Shown: piece after piece, positions 29,011 through 39,588 of the stretch
How positions within the stretch are numbered: position 1 is the stretch's first letter
Layout: each line of letters starts with the position of its first letter
Assembly (NCBI GenBank): GCA_002162075.1
Contig: CP021423.1
Coordinates: 1,860,001 to 1,924,000, forward strand
Source: Armatimonadetes bacterium Uphvl-Ar1
GTDB taxonomy: Bacteria; Armatimonadota; Fimbriimonadia; Fimbriimonadales; Fimbriimonadaceae
Length of the DNA: 64,000 nt
Direction of reading: 5' to 3'
Program-made: the position numbers and the translations under genes
The notes under the pieces: generated by a model
Told to the model about the DNA's origin: nothing
Seen by the model: the letters and a program-made list of their open reading frames with translations, nothing else
Databases searched by the model: none

Positions 29011-31391
29011 TGAAAAATCCCTTCATCATCCTTCTCGTCATCGTTCCATTTGCAGCGGCGGCAGCAGGAATATCTTCACTCATCTCCAAATCAGAAGTCT
29101 CACTGCCAAGTGGATGGAAAATCAACCCCTTGGGTAAATCGGTTCCAACGGGAGACCTCCTTGCAGGAGGAGACAAGAGTCCAAACGGCAAGTGGATAAG
29201 TTTTCTCGCGGTTGGACAAGGCACCCATAGACTCTATATCGTCTCCGCAGAATCTGGCAAGATCGCATCGGAAACGTCTCTTCCCATCGGATGGATCGGT
29301 CAAACATGGAGCCCTGATTCAAGGGCCATAAGCATCACCGGCGGAACCCAACATGCGATCAATACATTCGATGTTTCTGATCAGGGCCAAGCGACAAAAA
29401 CAACAACAATTCAAATCCCAGACTACAAGCCCGGGACGGTCTGGTTCTCCGGACTAGCCCGAACAAATACACATTTCTTTATTAATTCCAGCGCAAGTGA
29501 CCAAATACTAAAAATAAACATTGAATCGGGCAAAATCGAAAAAACCCTCCAGCTGGAGACATCCGCAAGTCCTTATCAACTAAGAACTCATGATCATAAG
29601 CTTTATGCCTCTCTCCAAGGGTCAGATCGTGTCATTGAACTAGATACCGAAACATTAACCGAAACCCGAAGTTTCTCAACCGGGGATCACCCGAACGACA
29701 TCCTCTTCCTGAATGATCGTATGGTTGTAAGCTGCGGCAACGAAGATACGGTCGAAATATTTGATCTTTATACTGGTTCACGAGAAGAGCGACTCAACGT
29801 ACGACCGTGGCCGGATGCCCCTGCTGGTTCAACTCCCCATGCCCTTGCTGCAAGCCCTAATCAAAAGCTACTTTACGTTGCTCTGAGCGATAACAACTGC
29901 GTCGGTGTGATCGATATCGAAAATCGGGCTCAGTCCCATATCAAAGGATTCATCCCCACTGCACTCTATCCTTCTGCACTTGCATGCCTCAAGGACGGAA
30001 CACTTATCACCGGATGCGGGAAAGGAGTCGGAACTGGACCAAACGGAAACACTGACAAAATTGACCCCGTCGCACCCCAAGGCTATCCATACATCGTCAC
30101 CCTTTTGAAAGGAACCCTTCAAACTACACCACTTCAAAACGATGCCCAACTCCGGGCCGCAACAAATTCTGTGCTTGAACTTTCGGCTTACAAGACCGGG
30201 AATATAAACCGCCCCAATTCAGCTCCGAAGCCCGGCTCCAATCCAATTCCCTCAAAAACGGGCGATCCGTCACCTATCAAGCATGTTCTCTATATCATCA
30301 AGGAAAACCGCACTTACGACCAACTCTTCGGCGACCTCAAACGCAACGGAAAGCCGTACGGGAATGGCGAACCCAAACTCACTCTCTTCGGTCAAGATAT
30401 CGCGCCAAACCACAGGAAATTAGCTCAAGACTACGTCCTATTCGATAATTTCTATGCCAGCGGAGAGGTTTCCGTCGACGGACATCACTGGACAAAAGGA
30501 GCCTACGTTCCTGATTTCATGCAAAGAACTTGGCCGCAGCAATATAGCGGTAAAGGAGCCCCCAGATTAACAGAAAAACTGTCCGTTCCACCCAATGGTT
30601 ATATCTGGGATACCATCCGCCGCGCCAAAAAGTCCTATCGAACCTACTACTACCACACCCAAGACCGGCAATCCGAAGCATGGGCCGAAGCGCGAAAAAA
30701 TCGTGAGCGAGACTACAAAGCTGTAGATATATTCATCAAAGAGTTCCGCGAATTTGAAGCAAAAGGAACCATGCCCAATTTTATGGTCCTTGCCCTCAGC
30801 GAAGATCATACATCCGGAACACGCCCCGGCGCATTTACCCCTCAAGCATGTGTCGCCTCAAACGATCTAGGTCTCGGAAAAATCGTCGAAACAATCTCTA
30901 ACAGCAAACTTTGGGACAAATTCGCAATTTTCGTAGTCGAAGATGATGCGCAAAACGGGCCCGATCATGTCGACGCTCATCGAACTGTCTGCCTCGCTAT
31001 CTCGCCATATACTCGTAACCGTGGGATTGATTCCACACACTATACGACGACTTCTCTGGTCCGAACAATTGGCCTGATCATGGGAGCCCAGCCGCTTACT
31101 CAGCACGATGCCGCCGCGACGCCTCTATACAATGCGTTCCGAAACACTCCAATTCTAACTCCTTACCGCGCCCTCACCCCGAACACCGATTTGCTGGCCA
31201 TAAACCCGCCCCGAGCTACCGATCCTAGCGTTGATACCATCGATTTTAGCGAACCAGACCAACTGGACATCATGCAGGAGCAAGCCCTCAATCGAGACAT
31301 CTGGCATGCGATCAAAGGCAAGTCAATCCCATATCCAGGAATCACGCGCAGATTCGGAGCACCCAAGCCCGGAACCGATGACGACGATTAA
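29010..31391 (+). CDS. YncE-like beta-propeller/alkaline phosphatase-family phosphoesterase fusion
   Basis: A 793-residue exported protein. An N-terminal signal (FIILLVIVPFAAAAAG) precedes a beta-propeller of YVTN/YncE type (about 30-400: DRVIELDTETLTETRSFSTGDHPNDI and QKLLYVALSDNNCVGVIDI). The C-terminal phosphoesterase domain (about 430-760) has HVLYIIKENRTYDQLFGDL, DNFYASGEVSVDGHHW, LALSEDHTSG and FVVEDDAQNGPDHVDAHRT, the metal-binding acids and His of the alkaline-phosphatase superfamily. Such fusions act on phosphoesters at the cell surface; the substrate is unknown. Coupled by TAATG to the preceding small lipoprotein. Confidence 0.88.
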   Translation: MKNPFIILLVIVPFAAAAAGISSLISKSEVSLPSGWKINPLGKSVPTGDLLAGGDKSPNGKWISFLAVGQGTHRLYIVSAESGKIASETSLPIGWIGQTWSPDSRAISITGGTQHAINTFDVSDQGQATKTTTIQIPDYKPGTVWFSGLARTNTHFFINSSASDQILKINIESGKIEKTLQLETSASPYQLRTHDHKLYASLQGSDRVIELDTETLTETRSFSTGDHPNDILFLNDRMVVSCGNEDTVEIFDLYTGSREERLNVRPWPDAPAGSTPHALAASPNQKLLYVALSDNNCVGVIDIENRAQSHIKGFIPTALYPSALACLKDGTLITGCGKGVGTGPNGNTDKIDPVAPQGYPYIVTLLKGTLQTTPLQNDAQLRAATNSVLELSAYKTGNINRPNSAPKPGSNPIPSKTGDPSPIKHVLYIIKENRTYDQLFGDLKRNGKPYGNGEPKLTLFGQDIAPNHRKLAQDYVLFDNFYASGEVSVDGHHWTKGAYVPDFMQRTWPQQYSGKGAPRLTEKLSVPPNGYIWDTIRRAKKSYRTYYYHTQDRQSEAWAEARKNRERDYKAVDIFIKEFREFEAKGTMPNFMVLALSEDHTSGTRPGAFTPQACVASNDLGLGKIVETISNSKLWDKFAIFVVEDDAQNGPDHVDAHRTVCLAISPYTRNRGIDSTHYTTTSLVRTIGLIMGAQPLTQHDAAATPLYNAFRNTPILTPYRALTPNTDLLAINPPRATDPSVDTIDFSEPDQLDIMQEQALNRDIWHAIKGKSIPYPGITRRFGAPKPGTDDDD

Positions 31392-31427
31392 CAGCAAATT
31401 CCCCTGAGGAACCGCTAAACTATTCCC

Positions 31428-31742
31428 ATGCGAAAAATTCTCGCCCTCGCCATCCTTGCTTCACTTGCCCTTGCTGCTTGTGGCCCCGCTGAGCCAGAAG
31501 GATATGTCAAAGGCGAAGAACCTGCGACCACCGAACAGCCCGCAACGACCGAAGGCACAGGCGGTGGAATCCAAATTCAAGGTGGTGCCGCTGGAGCATC
31601 CGGAATCGCACCCGTGACCGGAACCGAAAACCTTCAAGGGTCGGGTGGAGGTGGTGGCGTCGGTCAAGCCGCCAAAGATCAAGCGCGGCGAGTATCCGGG
31701 TCAGCCGGAAGTTCGCTGGATCAAATGACCGAAGGCGAATAA
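31428..31742 (+). CDS. Small Gly/Thr-rich lipoprotein
   Basis: A 104-residue protein with a lipobox in LAILASLALAAC (Cys about 18). The mature part is low complexity: repeated EPATTEQPATTEG, Gly-rich GGGGVGQAA, then a short amphipathic tail. No fold or function is indicated. It is probably an envelope lipoprotein and is followed by a large palindrome. Confidence 0.65.
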   Translation: MRKILALAILASLALAACGPAEPEGYVKGEEPATTEQPATTEGTGGGIQIQGGAAGASGIAPVTGTENLQGSGGGGGVGQAAKDQARRVSGSAGSSLDQMTEGE

Positions 31743-31750
31743 ACAAATTA

Positions 31751-31819
31751 GCCCGTCCGGCCCGAAGCCAAGCCCTCGTCATTCCGATCCCATCGGAATG
31801 ACTCCGCCCCCGGACGGGC
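31751..31819. repeat. Nested palindrome between convergent genes
   Basis: GCCCGTCCGG (31751-31760) pairs with CCGGACGGGC (31810-31819), and inside it GTCATTCCGAT (31778-31788) pairs with ATCGGAATGAC (31792-31802). The element separates the small lipoprotein gene and the convergent hypothetical gene by a few bases and may act as a bidirectional terminator. The inner GTCATTCCGAT arm looks like the core of a dispersed repeat. Confidence 0.7.
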
Positions 31820-31821
31820 AA

Positions 31822-32532
31822 TCACTCCATAAACCGGCCCAAAACCATCCCAAAGTGCGGAAGAAACTCTTCAACCGCCCCCTGAGAACCCTCCCAAGCC
31901 ACCAATCCCATCACGGACCCATCAACCACTACCGGAACAACCGTCACATCATCCCCGCTCACCAGTTCAAACTCCCGACCGTAGCTCCGCTGACCTGTTC
32001 GATAAGCCCGCGACTCAGTAACCGAAAATCGCAACGGCATCAGTATTCCTTGATCCAAAGGCCAAGCTGCCCATAACACCATAGACTCTTCATCGCGTAA
32101 GGCAATCGCCCCGCGAAATCCATCACTCTGATCATCAAAGTAATCACCAAGCCAGGTCATCACATCTTCCAAAGAATCAAGTCGAAGCAACTCTTCCAAA
32201 ACATTCATTGTTGGCCTCCGTTCGATCATTGGCTCTACAGAAATCACGCCGAATTCATAAATGGCGACTGCCCCTTCCCCAATCACGAGGTGAACCCCGT
32301 CAAACTCGCGGTCTCCCCAAGCGTTCCCCAATTCCCGCCGGGGATCCAAATCCAAAATCCGAGTTGCACCCGCGTCCATCAATTCAATCAAACCGGAACG
32401 ATCCAGCAGGACGATCCCATCCGGTTGTCGCCCTTCTGCCCGTGCAAAGTCTGCCCGGACCAAGTCAAGTCGTTCGCCAATTCCCACTGATGCAAGCCTA
32501 GCCATAGAACCCACGCTCAAGTTTGCATCCAC
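31822..32532 (-). CDS. Hypothetical protein with GAF-like C-terminal domain
   Basis: A 236-residue soluble protein with no signal. The first half contains PDGIVLLDRSGLIELMDAGATRIL, similar to a PAS- or GAF-like beta start. The C-terminal part ends VVPVVVDGSVMGLVAWEGS..VEEFLPHFGMVLGRF, the usual end of a GAF domain. No output domain follows, so a role as a signalling modulator is inferred only. ATG 32505 is an alternative start. It lies alone between the palindrome and pstB. Confidence 0.5.
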   Translation of the reverse strand: MDANLSVGSMARLASVGIGERLDLVRADFARAEGRQPDGIVLLDRSGLIELMDAGATRILDLDPRRELGNAWGDREFDGVHLVIGEGAVAIYEFGVISVEPMIERRPTMNVLEELLRLDSLEDVMTWLGDYFDDQSDGFRGAIALRDEESMVLWAAWPLDQGILMPLRFSVTESRAYRTGQRSYGREFELVSGDDVTVVPVVVDGSVMGLVAWEGSQGAVEEFLPHFGMVLGRFME

Positions 32533-32601
32533 GTCTCAAAGAAATCCCCATTTCTGGCGAAATCACTAGCCTAAACTAGCAATCCTAACAGGTTCGACTT
32601 C

Positions 32602-33429
32602 CTAACCAAACCGACCGGAAATATAGTCTTCCGTCCGCTTGTTCTTAGGACGCAAGAATATATCTCGGGTCGGAGCAACTTCCATCAGTTCACCCAGCAT
32701 AAAGAACGCCGTCGTGTCGCTGGCTCGTTGCGCTTGTTGCATATTGTGCGTGACGATGACGATCGTGAACTGCTCTTTCAATTCAAGCATCAAGTCCTCG
32801 ATCTTCGCCGTAGCAACCGGGTCAAGAGCCGAGCAAGGCTCATCCATCAAAATGATCTCGGGGTTTACAGCAATCGTCCGCGCAATACAAAGCCGCTGTT
32901 GCTGACCGCCCGAGAGCCCCAATGCACTTTGGTGCAACTTATCCTTTACTTCATCCCACAAAAAGCTACGGGTCAAACATTCCTCGACCTTCACTTCAAG
33001 GTCGGCCTTTTTCTTCATCCCGTGAATTTTTGGCCCATAAGCCACATTGTCAAAAATCGACATCGGGAACGGATTCGGTTTCTGGAAGACCATCCCCACC
33101 GTCTTCCGAAGTTCAACGACATCCACGTCTTTAGAATAAATATCATGTCCGTCAATCGTCACCAGCCCTTCCAAACGTGTGCCATCAATCAAGTCATTCA
33201 TTCGGTTCAGACAGCGCAAAAAGGTGGACTTTCCACATCCTGAAGGGCCAATCAGAGCGGTGATTTTCTGAGGTGGCATCTCCAAACAAACCTTCTTCAA
33301 TGCCTGAAAATTGCCGTAGTAAAAGTCTACGTCTTGGGCTACCATCAAACCATTCGGCGGCTCAGTCATTGTCTTCTCAGTCTGCATCCCGACGGCAAGT
33401 TCGCCAAGGACAGTCTTCATTATCCCCAA
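32602..33429 (-). CDS. pstB: Phosphate ABC transporter ATP-binding protein
   Basis: A 275-residue PstB with Walker [16 protein letters not shown], the Q-loop [18 protein letters not shown], signature [15 protein letters not shown] and Walker [15 protein letters not shown], and the family ending EDYISGRFG. It energises high-affinity phosphate import by PstSCA. About 25 N-terminal residues precede the usual PstB start, and a nearer ATG at 33420 is possible. No pstS, pstC, pstA or phoU flanks it here, so the other subunits must be elsewhere. Confidence 0.93.
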   Translation of the reverse strand: MGIMKTVLGELAVGMQTEKTMTEPPNGLMVAQDVDFYYGNFQALKKVCLEMPPQKITALIGPSGCGKSTFLRCLNRMNDLIDGTRLEGLVTIDGHDIYSKDVDVVELRKTVGMVFQKPNPFPMSIFDNVAYGPKIHGMKKKADLEVKVEECLTRSFLWDEVKDKLHQSALGLSGGQQQRLCIARTIAVNPEIILMDEPCSALDPVATAKIEDLMLELKEQFTIVIVTHNMQQAQRASDTTAFFMLGELMEVAPTRDIFLRPKNKRTEDYISGRFG

Positions 33430-33484
33430 AAGGATAACACACGATTGTTAAGACCTCCCGCCAGTCCCTTAACGTGATTGTCCT

Positions 33485-34158
33485 TCAAAATAAAGTCGAA
33501 CCCCCAACTGGCTCAATCAACTCCCGCCCCTCATTTCGAGGATTGCCGACCGCTTTACCGACCGGATGCATCACCAAAGTTCCATCCTCCGCCGGAACCA
33601 TGAGCCCCTCAATGCCTCCCCGTCCGTCAACCCCGGATCAAGCCATCGCTCCCAATCCGAACGTTCCAAAATCACTGGCATCCGATCGTGGAGATCACTC
33701 ATCTCGCGGTTGGCGTCCGTCGTGATAATCGTGAACGTTTCAACGGTCCCCGAAGGGCTTTCCCACTCCTCCCAAAGCCCCGCCATTGCCATCGCCACGC
33801 CGTCAACACGGTGAATAAAGTACGGCTGTTTGTAACCCTTCTCCCCCTGCCATTCAAAAAATCCGTCTGCCGGAACAAGGCATCTTCGATATTTCAAAGC
33901 CCCTCTAAAACTCGGTTTCTCCGAAACCGTCTCGCTCCGCGCGTTAATGCATTTAATCCCGATTCCTTCGTCCTTGGCCCAACTCGGAATCAATCCCCAA
34001 CGCATCGGCCACATCCGTCGCTTTCCCTCCGCCATCCGAACAATGAGCGAATAATCCGTCGGCGCAACATTGTAACTCCCTGCAAAATCCCATAACATCT
34101 CCGCGTTGAAACCCAAAAATGCCGCTTGCTCATTCGTAAAAACAAACCGTGCGCACAT
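33485..34158 (-). CDS. SRAP-domain protein (YedK/HMCES-like), one frameshift as sequenced
   Basis: Protects abasic sites in single-stranded DNA by forming a covalent bond through Cys2. The N terminus is MCARFVF, exposing Cys2 after Met removal. Other family marks are NVAPTDYSLIVR, MRWGLIPSWAKD, NARSETVSEKPSFRGALKYRRCLVPADGFFEW and the catalytic-His region LHDRMPVILE. As sequenced it ends early at 33571. One extra base at the C-run 33605-33608 restores LRGLMVPAEDGTLVMHPVGKA and an end at 33485, giving 224 residues, the usual length. Spacing and context give no operon. Confidence 0.88.
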
Positions 34159-34186
34159 TTTTGGGCTCCTCTACTTCAGAGATCAA

Positions 34187-36397
34187 TCAAGGTTTGATCG
34201 TTCCGCCCCCACCAAATCCACCCATTCCGCCACCGGAACCCATCATCTGGAAGAACTTACCCATCGGTGAAGCCGCAATCGCATCGGCATCCGCCTTTGC
34301 ATTCGCGCCCAATTCACCAGGCATGTTCGAAAACTTAAAGATGTTCTTCAAATCTGGATCGCCCATGTCGCTCAAAACACCTTGCGCTCCTTTTTTCGGC
34401 GCAATCATCACCGCAAGGTGAATCTGGGTGCGGTCGCCCGCCGCAATCCGAGCAAGGAATTCCTGCGCTTCCGGAGTCTCCGACAGGAACTGCGGATTTC
34501 GCGTGAGCAATGAAATGAATGCAATTTCAGACCGACCAAATGGCGGCATCCCTGAAACCGGTTGACCCTGTTGATCAACGGAAACCACATATTTATCTTG
34601 GAAGGCTTGGCTCGCAACAAAGCCATTCATGGGCAACCCCGTCGGCATAAGCTCAGTGGGTTCGTCTCCGCCCCCGCTCATCATTTCACCAAACATCATC
34701 CCTCGTCCAAACATTGAATTGGCCATGTCCGTCGGGTTCTCCTGCTTTAAGGCTTGCTCCAATTCCACCGGCATGATTCGACCCTCTGCGCCAAAGAACA
34801 TCTCGACCAAAACGTTTCGTGCTGATCCAGAGAGTTGACCAAGTGAAATCTGCCCCCCTCGCCGGACAAATTGCCGCTCACTCGCTGTCATCGCACCATA
34901 AACTCGGTAAAGCTCATTGGCGCTACCCATTCCCATCATGCTCCCCATCAAGAACGGGGCGAATGCCTGAATCCGCGAATTCGCAACATCATTTGAAGTT
35001 GCATCTGGATACTGATAAAGAAATGTTGCTAGGGGGTCAAGTGGAACATACGTCCGACCGTCCGCCGCTCGCATCACCATGGCCAAAGTGGTTCGGTCAA
35101 CTCGACCATCCCAAGCCGAGCCAATCTCCTTCGGCAAAACCTGCCAAAAACCACCCTCTTCTTTCTCGACAACATTGTAAATCTCAAATTGGTCGCGGAC
35201 TTCACCAATTGTCTCCGGAATTTTTTCACTAAATTGCCATGTTTCATCGGGCAAAAGCGCAATGAGCGGCTTATCCATTTTTTCCGCCGCTTGCCACAAC
35301 AGCTCACCCAATTCAAATCTCAAGGGCTCAAAATTTTCAATATCCTTCAGCTTCTGCCGGATCTCGGGAGTGACTTTCGGTGCGTTAGGATTCTCAAAAC
35401 TGATCGTAGTGGCCTTGCGAATCGAGAGATATTCCTCAGATGGTTTGATCTTCAGATCATCTCCCGGCATCGGCTTCCGCGCTGGCTCTTCATCCGAATT
35501 ATCACTCGTCGTCATTGTCGGTACCGCAATCGTAAAATTGCCAAACATCTCCCCACCTCCACCAAAGGCACTCTGCTCGCTCAACAACGTTTTCCCTCCC
35601 GGACCAATCACCTTGAGCGTTACCGAAACCCCCGACTCCGTATATTCCGACCGTCCTGATCGGGCCAGAACCAAAACCACTTTCTCCGGCTGTTCTGTGA
35701 TCGGTTTGGGCGCCATGTCCTCCATGTTCATCCCAAACATCTCCATCATCTGCTGAACCCCTTCATCATCACCCGGATCAATCTGACCGACCGCTTTGCG
35801 CTGCTCATTTGTTTCCGCAATCCACTTCGTCACCATCTGCACGTTCACACTACCGAGCGGCTGTTGCATCCGCGTCGGATTCGTACTCAAAACAATGCGC
35901 TGACCAGGAGCCAATCGGCTGAAGACCTGATCGCCCAATCCCTGGACAACCTGCCCCAGTAGCTTTGAACCCGTTCCCGCCTCATAGCTGAACTCCTCTC
36001 CCTCCATGCTCGTGGCTTTGGGATTTGCAAGATTCTTCAAAAATTCCCCTTTAGCTTTGAGAATCCGTTGCGTATTCTCCGCCCGCTTCTTGGCGCGCTC
36101 CCGGTTCCGAGCATCAAAATCCGGTTGAACAAGCATCCGGTTACCATCCAAAATCCACTTCGTCCCCGTTACTTCGGCGATCTTAGCCAATGTCTTCTGC
36201 GGATCCATCCCGTCCGTGCGAATAACCAGAACTTCACTGCGAACCGAAGGGTCAACCTGGACATCCCAACCCATTTGTTCCCCAATCTTTCCCGCCAAAC
36301 TCCCAAGCGTTGCCCCGGGCACATTGAGCACAAGTTTCGGCTCCTCTTGCAGTACCCCAGCCAAAGCCAATGCCAAGATCGAACTAGTCATACCCAT
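34187..36397 (-). CDS. Large secreted protein with STN-like N-terminal domain
   Basis: A 736-residue exported protein with a short signal (TSSILALALAGVLQ). Residues about 22-95 (LVLNVPGATLGSLAGKIGEQMG..LVIRTDGMDPQKTLAKIAEVTG) resemble the secretin/TonB short N-terminal STN fold. A charged helical part, then long mixed beta regions follow, including PEKVVLVLARSGRSEY. The C terminus is Gly/Met-rich (MGSGGGMGGFGGGG). No enzymatic motif or known full-length family is recognised. It stands divergent from mrpA. An in-frame ATG at 36391 is an alternative start. Confidence 0.65.
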   Translation of the reverse strand: MGMTSSILALALAGVLQEEPKLVLNVPGATLGSLAGKIGEQMGWDVQVDPSVRSEVLVIRTDGMDPQKTLAKIAEVTGTKWILDGNRMLVQPDFDARNRERAKKRAENTQRILKAKGEFLKNLANPKATSMEGEEFSYEAGTGSKLLGQVVQGLGDQVFSRLAPGQRIVLSTNPTRMQQPLGSVNVQMVTKWIAETNEQRKAVGQIDPGDDEGVQQMMEMFGMNMEDMAPKPITEQPEKVVLVLARSGRSEYTESGVSVTLKVIGPGGKTLLSEQSAFGGGGEMFGNFTIAVPTMTTSDNSDEEPARKPMPGDDLKIKPSEEYLSIRKATTISFENPNAPKVTPEIRQKLKDIENFEPLRFELGELLWQAAEKMDKPLIALLPDETWQFSEKIPETIGEVRDQFEIYNVVEKEEGGFWQVLPKEIGSAWDGRVDRTTLAMVMRAADGRTYVPLDPLATFLYQYPDATSNDVANSRIQAFAPFLMGSMMGMGSANELYRVYGAMTASERQFVRRGGQISLGQLSGSARNVLVEMFFGAEGRIMPVELEQALKQENPTDMANSMFGRGMMFGEMMSGGGDEPTELMPTGLPMNGFVASQAFQDKYVVSVDQQGQPVSGMPPFGRSEIAFISLLTRNPQFLSETPEAQEFLARIAAGDRTQIHLAVMIAPKKGAQGVLSDMGDPDLKNIFKFSNMPGELGANAKADADAIAASPMGKFFQMMGSGGGMGGFGGGGTIKP

Positions 36398-36486
36398 AGC
36401 AACGTTTCACACCCCCTCGCAAGTTTCAATTTTCAAAATATTGACCTGGGTCTGTGCCGCACTATTTCACCAAGAATCGTACGACC

Positions 36487-36546
36487 CCGGAGTGATCTTC
36501 CCAGGGAGAACCTTGAGCAATCACTAAACTCCGGTAATCTCTCCGG
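36487..36546 (+). promoter_or_regulatory. Structured mrpA leader with two alternative pairing partners
   Basis: CCGG-AGTGAT (36487-36496) can pair with ATCACT (36520-36525) and CCGG (36531-36534) across a five-base bulge. CCGGAG can instead pair with either of two CTCCGG copies at 36529-36534 and 36541-36546, the second lying 13 bp before the mrpA ATG (36559). Mutually exclusive folds next to the start codon are typical of a regulatory leader. No known riboswitch consensus was recognised. Confidence 0.35.
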
Positions 36547-36558
36547 CATCCCAAAGGC

Positions 36559-38807
36559 ATGGCAACGATTGAAATTTTTCTGATCGCAGGACTCGTCCTG
36601 GCCGCTTTGGCTCAGCCTATCGGGCGACGCCTTGGATCGTCGTTTGGGCTCCTGGCTTCACTCGTCCCACTCAGTGCCTTTGTTTGGGGAATCACGAGCC
36701 TCCAGATTCTTCCGATCATTTCCTCTCGGCCCTGGGTTCCAACCGTCGGACTCGATTTCAGTCTTCGGCTCGATCATCTTGGCCTCCTCTTTTGGCTACT
36801 CATCAGCGGAATTGGCACCCTCATCTTCATCTATGCCGGCGCATACATGAAGCCCAAAGAACTCCCTCGGCTTCTGAGCATTCTCAGTGTTTTCATGGTT
36901 GCCATGCTCGGCATCGCTAGTGCCGCCAACGCCATAACCCTTTTCCTCTTCTGGGAAATCACCAGCATCACCAGCTTTCTCTTGATTGGATTCAAAGGAG
37001 AGTACGAAAACTCACGGAAATCAGCCATCCAAGCCCTTGCCGTCACCGGCGTCGGCGGGCTGATTCTTTTAGCGGGACTTATCCTCCTCGGAAACGAAAA
37101 TCAAACCTTTGAATTCGCCCAATGGAAGACGGCAAGCCCTCTCGCCATTACTCTGGTCGCCATCGGGTGTATGACCAAATCAGCCCAATTCCCCTTTCAT
37201 TTTTGGCTCCCCAATGCGATGGCCGCCCCACTCCCGTCAGCGCATACCTCCACAGCGCAACCATGGTCAAGGCCGGGGTCTTCCTCCTCGCCAAATTGTC
37301 TCCTCTCTTCGGACCCCAGCCCGCCCTGGCATGGATCGGTGCAATAACGCTCATTTGGGCGAGCATTCTCTCATTGGGCGAACGCGACCTCAAACGCATT
37401 CTCGCCTGGTCTACTGTTGGCGCACTCGGCCTCATGGTCATGCTCATCGGGCACGGAACAAAGGAAGCCGCTGAAGCCGTCGCATACACGATCGTTGCCC
37501 ATGCTCTCTACAAAGGCGCCCTCTTTATGACCGCCGGGTCAATCGACCACGCGATGGGCACCCGAGACGCCCTTAAACTTGGCAACCTGCGCCGTCATAT
37601 TCCCACCCTCGCTTTGCCCGCAATACTTGCCAGCCTGAGTCTCGCCGGAATTCCCATTTTCGCAGGCTTTATCAAAAAGGAACTCGCCCTCGCCGCATTT
37701 GATCCCGCAACCGGTCTTCCTTTCCTCATCGCCATCATCATCAGCGCCATCAGCGGCATCATCGTCGCCATGACTCTAACCCACCGCATCTTCTTCCAAT
37801 CCCAAGCGGAAGAAGCCGAACTCCACCACGCACCCACACCTGGACTCTGGATTCCTCCGCTCATTCTTGCCATCCTCGGTCTCCTTGTCGGCGCTTTGTG
37901 TCTCCCAATCGGCGAACAATTCATCCAGTACGTTGCAACAACAATTCATGGCTCCGAAGTCAAGAACCACATCGCCCTATGGCACGGATTCAAATTGCCC
38001 CTCTTCCTCAGCATCGGTGCCATTGTAACCGGGTTCATTCTGAATCCCTTCTGGCCTCGCATCCGCACCGCATTAGAAAATCTACCGAAAACAATCACCC
38101 TCGAAGGCAGCTTCCGCGCCCTCAATCAACTCACCAATCAAACGGCCGTCGGAATCACCACGTTCTATGAGCGGCGATCAGTACGTGATCACATGATTCT
38201 CAACTTCGGAGCTTTTCTCGTGATACTCGGAGTTGTCGCCATCCAAAACCCCTTGACCTTGGCTCTTCCCGGCGGCCCCGGCATCCTCTTCCACGAAGTC
38301 GTTCTGCTCCTGTTCGCGGCCCTCGCCGCAATTGTCGTTCTATTCATTCGCAATCGGCTAGGAGCCGTTGCCGTTCTTGGCATTGTCGGAGTCGCCATGG
38401 CAATTACGTATGTCACCTTCTCCGCCCCTGATCTCGCCCTCACACAAATTCTCATCGATGTCCTAACTGTTGTCCTCTTTGTCTTAATCTTCGCTAAACT
38501 GCCACGGTTCAAAGACACCCTCACCAAAAACCAAAAGCTGACGAACGCCGTCGTTTCGGTCGTATTTGGTTCAGCTATGACCTTCCTGATGCTCGCCGTC
38601 CTTTCCGCCCCCCAACTCCCCAGCATCAATCACTACTTCGCCGAAACGTCATACACTCTCGGGCAAGGTCTCAACGTCGTCAACGTCATCATTGTGGACT
38701 ACCGTGCCCTGGACACGATGGGTGAAATCACCGTGCTTTGCCTCGCCGCCCTCGGCGTCCACACATTACTAAGACTCAAAGTAAAACCAGGAGGAACCAA
38801 GCAATGA
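36559..38807 (+). CDS. mrpA: Na+/H+ antiporter subunit A, one frameshift as sequenced
   Basis: The large subunit of the Mrp multisubunit cation/proton antiporter, a NuoL-like polytopic membrane protein of 749 residues after repair. The N half has the conserved [15 protein letters not shown] and [16 protein letters not shown] segments. After the break come [16 protein letters not shown], the Lys-containing helix [19 protein letters not shown], and a C-terminal MrpB-like/DUF4040 part ([25 protein letters not shown]). The frame breaks at the C-run 37226-37229, which needs one more C. It is first in mrpABCDEFG and overlaps mrpB by ATGA. Confidence 0.93.
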
Positions 38808-39211
38808 AGTCAATCCTCCTCCAAACAATTTGCCGGTTTATCATTCCGTTCCTCCTCGTCCTGAGCGTATTCCTCCTCCTGAGAGGGCACAACGAGCCGG
38901 GAGGTGGATTCGCAGGTGGACTCGTCGCTGCCAGTTCCTTCGCCCTCATCCTGCTTGCGTTCGGCAAAAAAGAACTGCGTATCGCTATGCGGTTCGATCC
39001 TAAGTCCATCGCTGGTATCGGACTCGTCATCGCCGTACTCAGTGGAATCCCCGCATTCTTCATTGGAGAGCCCTACCTCAAAGCCATTTGGTTCATGCTC
39101 CCCACTCCCCTCGGTCCAACAAAAGTCGGGACCCCCGTCATCTTTGACATCGGCGTTTATCTCGTTGTCATCGGCATCACGGTGAGCTTCCTGGAGGACA
39201 TGGACGAATGA
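38804..39211 (+). CDS. mrpB: Na+/H+ antiporter subunit B
   Basis: A 135-residue membrane protein (MnhB domain). [40 protein letters not shown] carries the family's GHNEPGGGF motif. Four helices in total end with [17 protein letters not shown]. The ATG at 38804 overlaps the mrpA TGA, and its own end overlaps mrpC by 4 bp (39208-39211). Part of the Mrp antiporter complex in the cytoplasmic membrane. Confidence 0.95.
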   Translation: MKSILLQTICRFIIPFLLVLSVFLLLRGHNEPGGGFAGGLVAASSFALILLAFGKKELRIAMRFDPKSIAGIGLVIAVLSGIPAFFIGEPYLKAIWFMLPTPLGPTKVGTPVIFDIGVYLVVIGITVSFLEDMDE

Positions 39212-39588
39212 CCGAACTTGCTGTTGCCATCCTCACCGGAATCCTCTTCACCACCGGGGTTTATCTCCTTCTTGAGCGAACCATGATCAAGTTCCTCATC
39301 GGTCTCGTCCTTCTCGGCAACGCCACCAACCTTGTCGTCTTTACCTGCGCCCGGCTTGTCAGAGGCGCACCACCTATCATCCCAAAAGGCGAAAAAGTTC
39401 TCCAGCCACCTTTCGCCGACCCGCTCGGTCAGGCACTGATTCTCACCGCAATTGTGATCAGCTTCGGCGTCCTAGCCTTCAGCATGATGCTCATCCGGAG
39501 AACGTATGACGCCATCGGATCAGACGACGTGGAAGACCTCATCGAACCTTTGAGTCAAGACCCAACCGAGCCGGAGAGTGCCCTGTGA
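39208..39588 (+). CDS. mrpC: Na+/H+ antiporter subunit C (NuoK-like)
   Basis: A 126-residue three-helix membrane protein homologous to NuoK/Mrp[31 protein letters not shown] and the [25 protein letters not shown] helix are the family marks. Overlaps mrpB by ATGA and mrpD by GTGA. The C-terminal cytoplasmic tail is acidic ([12 protein letters not shown]). Confidence 0.95.
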   Translation: MTELAVAILTGILFTTGVYLLLERTMIKFLIGLVLLGNATNLVVFTCARLVRGAPPIIPKGEKVLQPPFADPLGQALILTAIVISFGVLAFSMMLIRRTYDAIGSDDVEDLIEPLSQDPTEPESAL

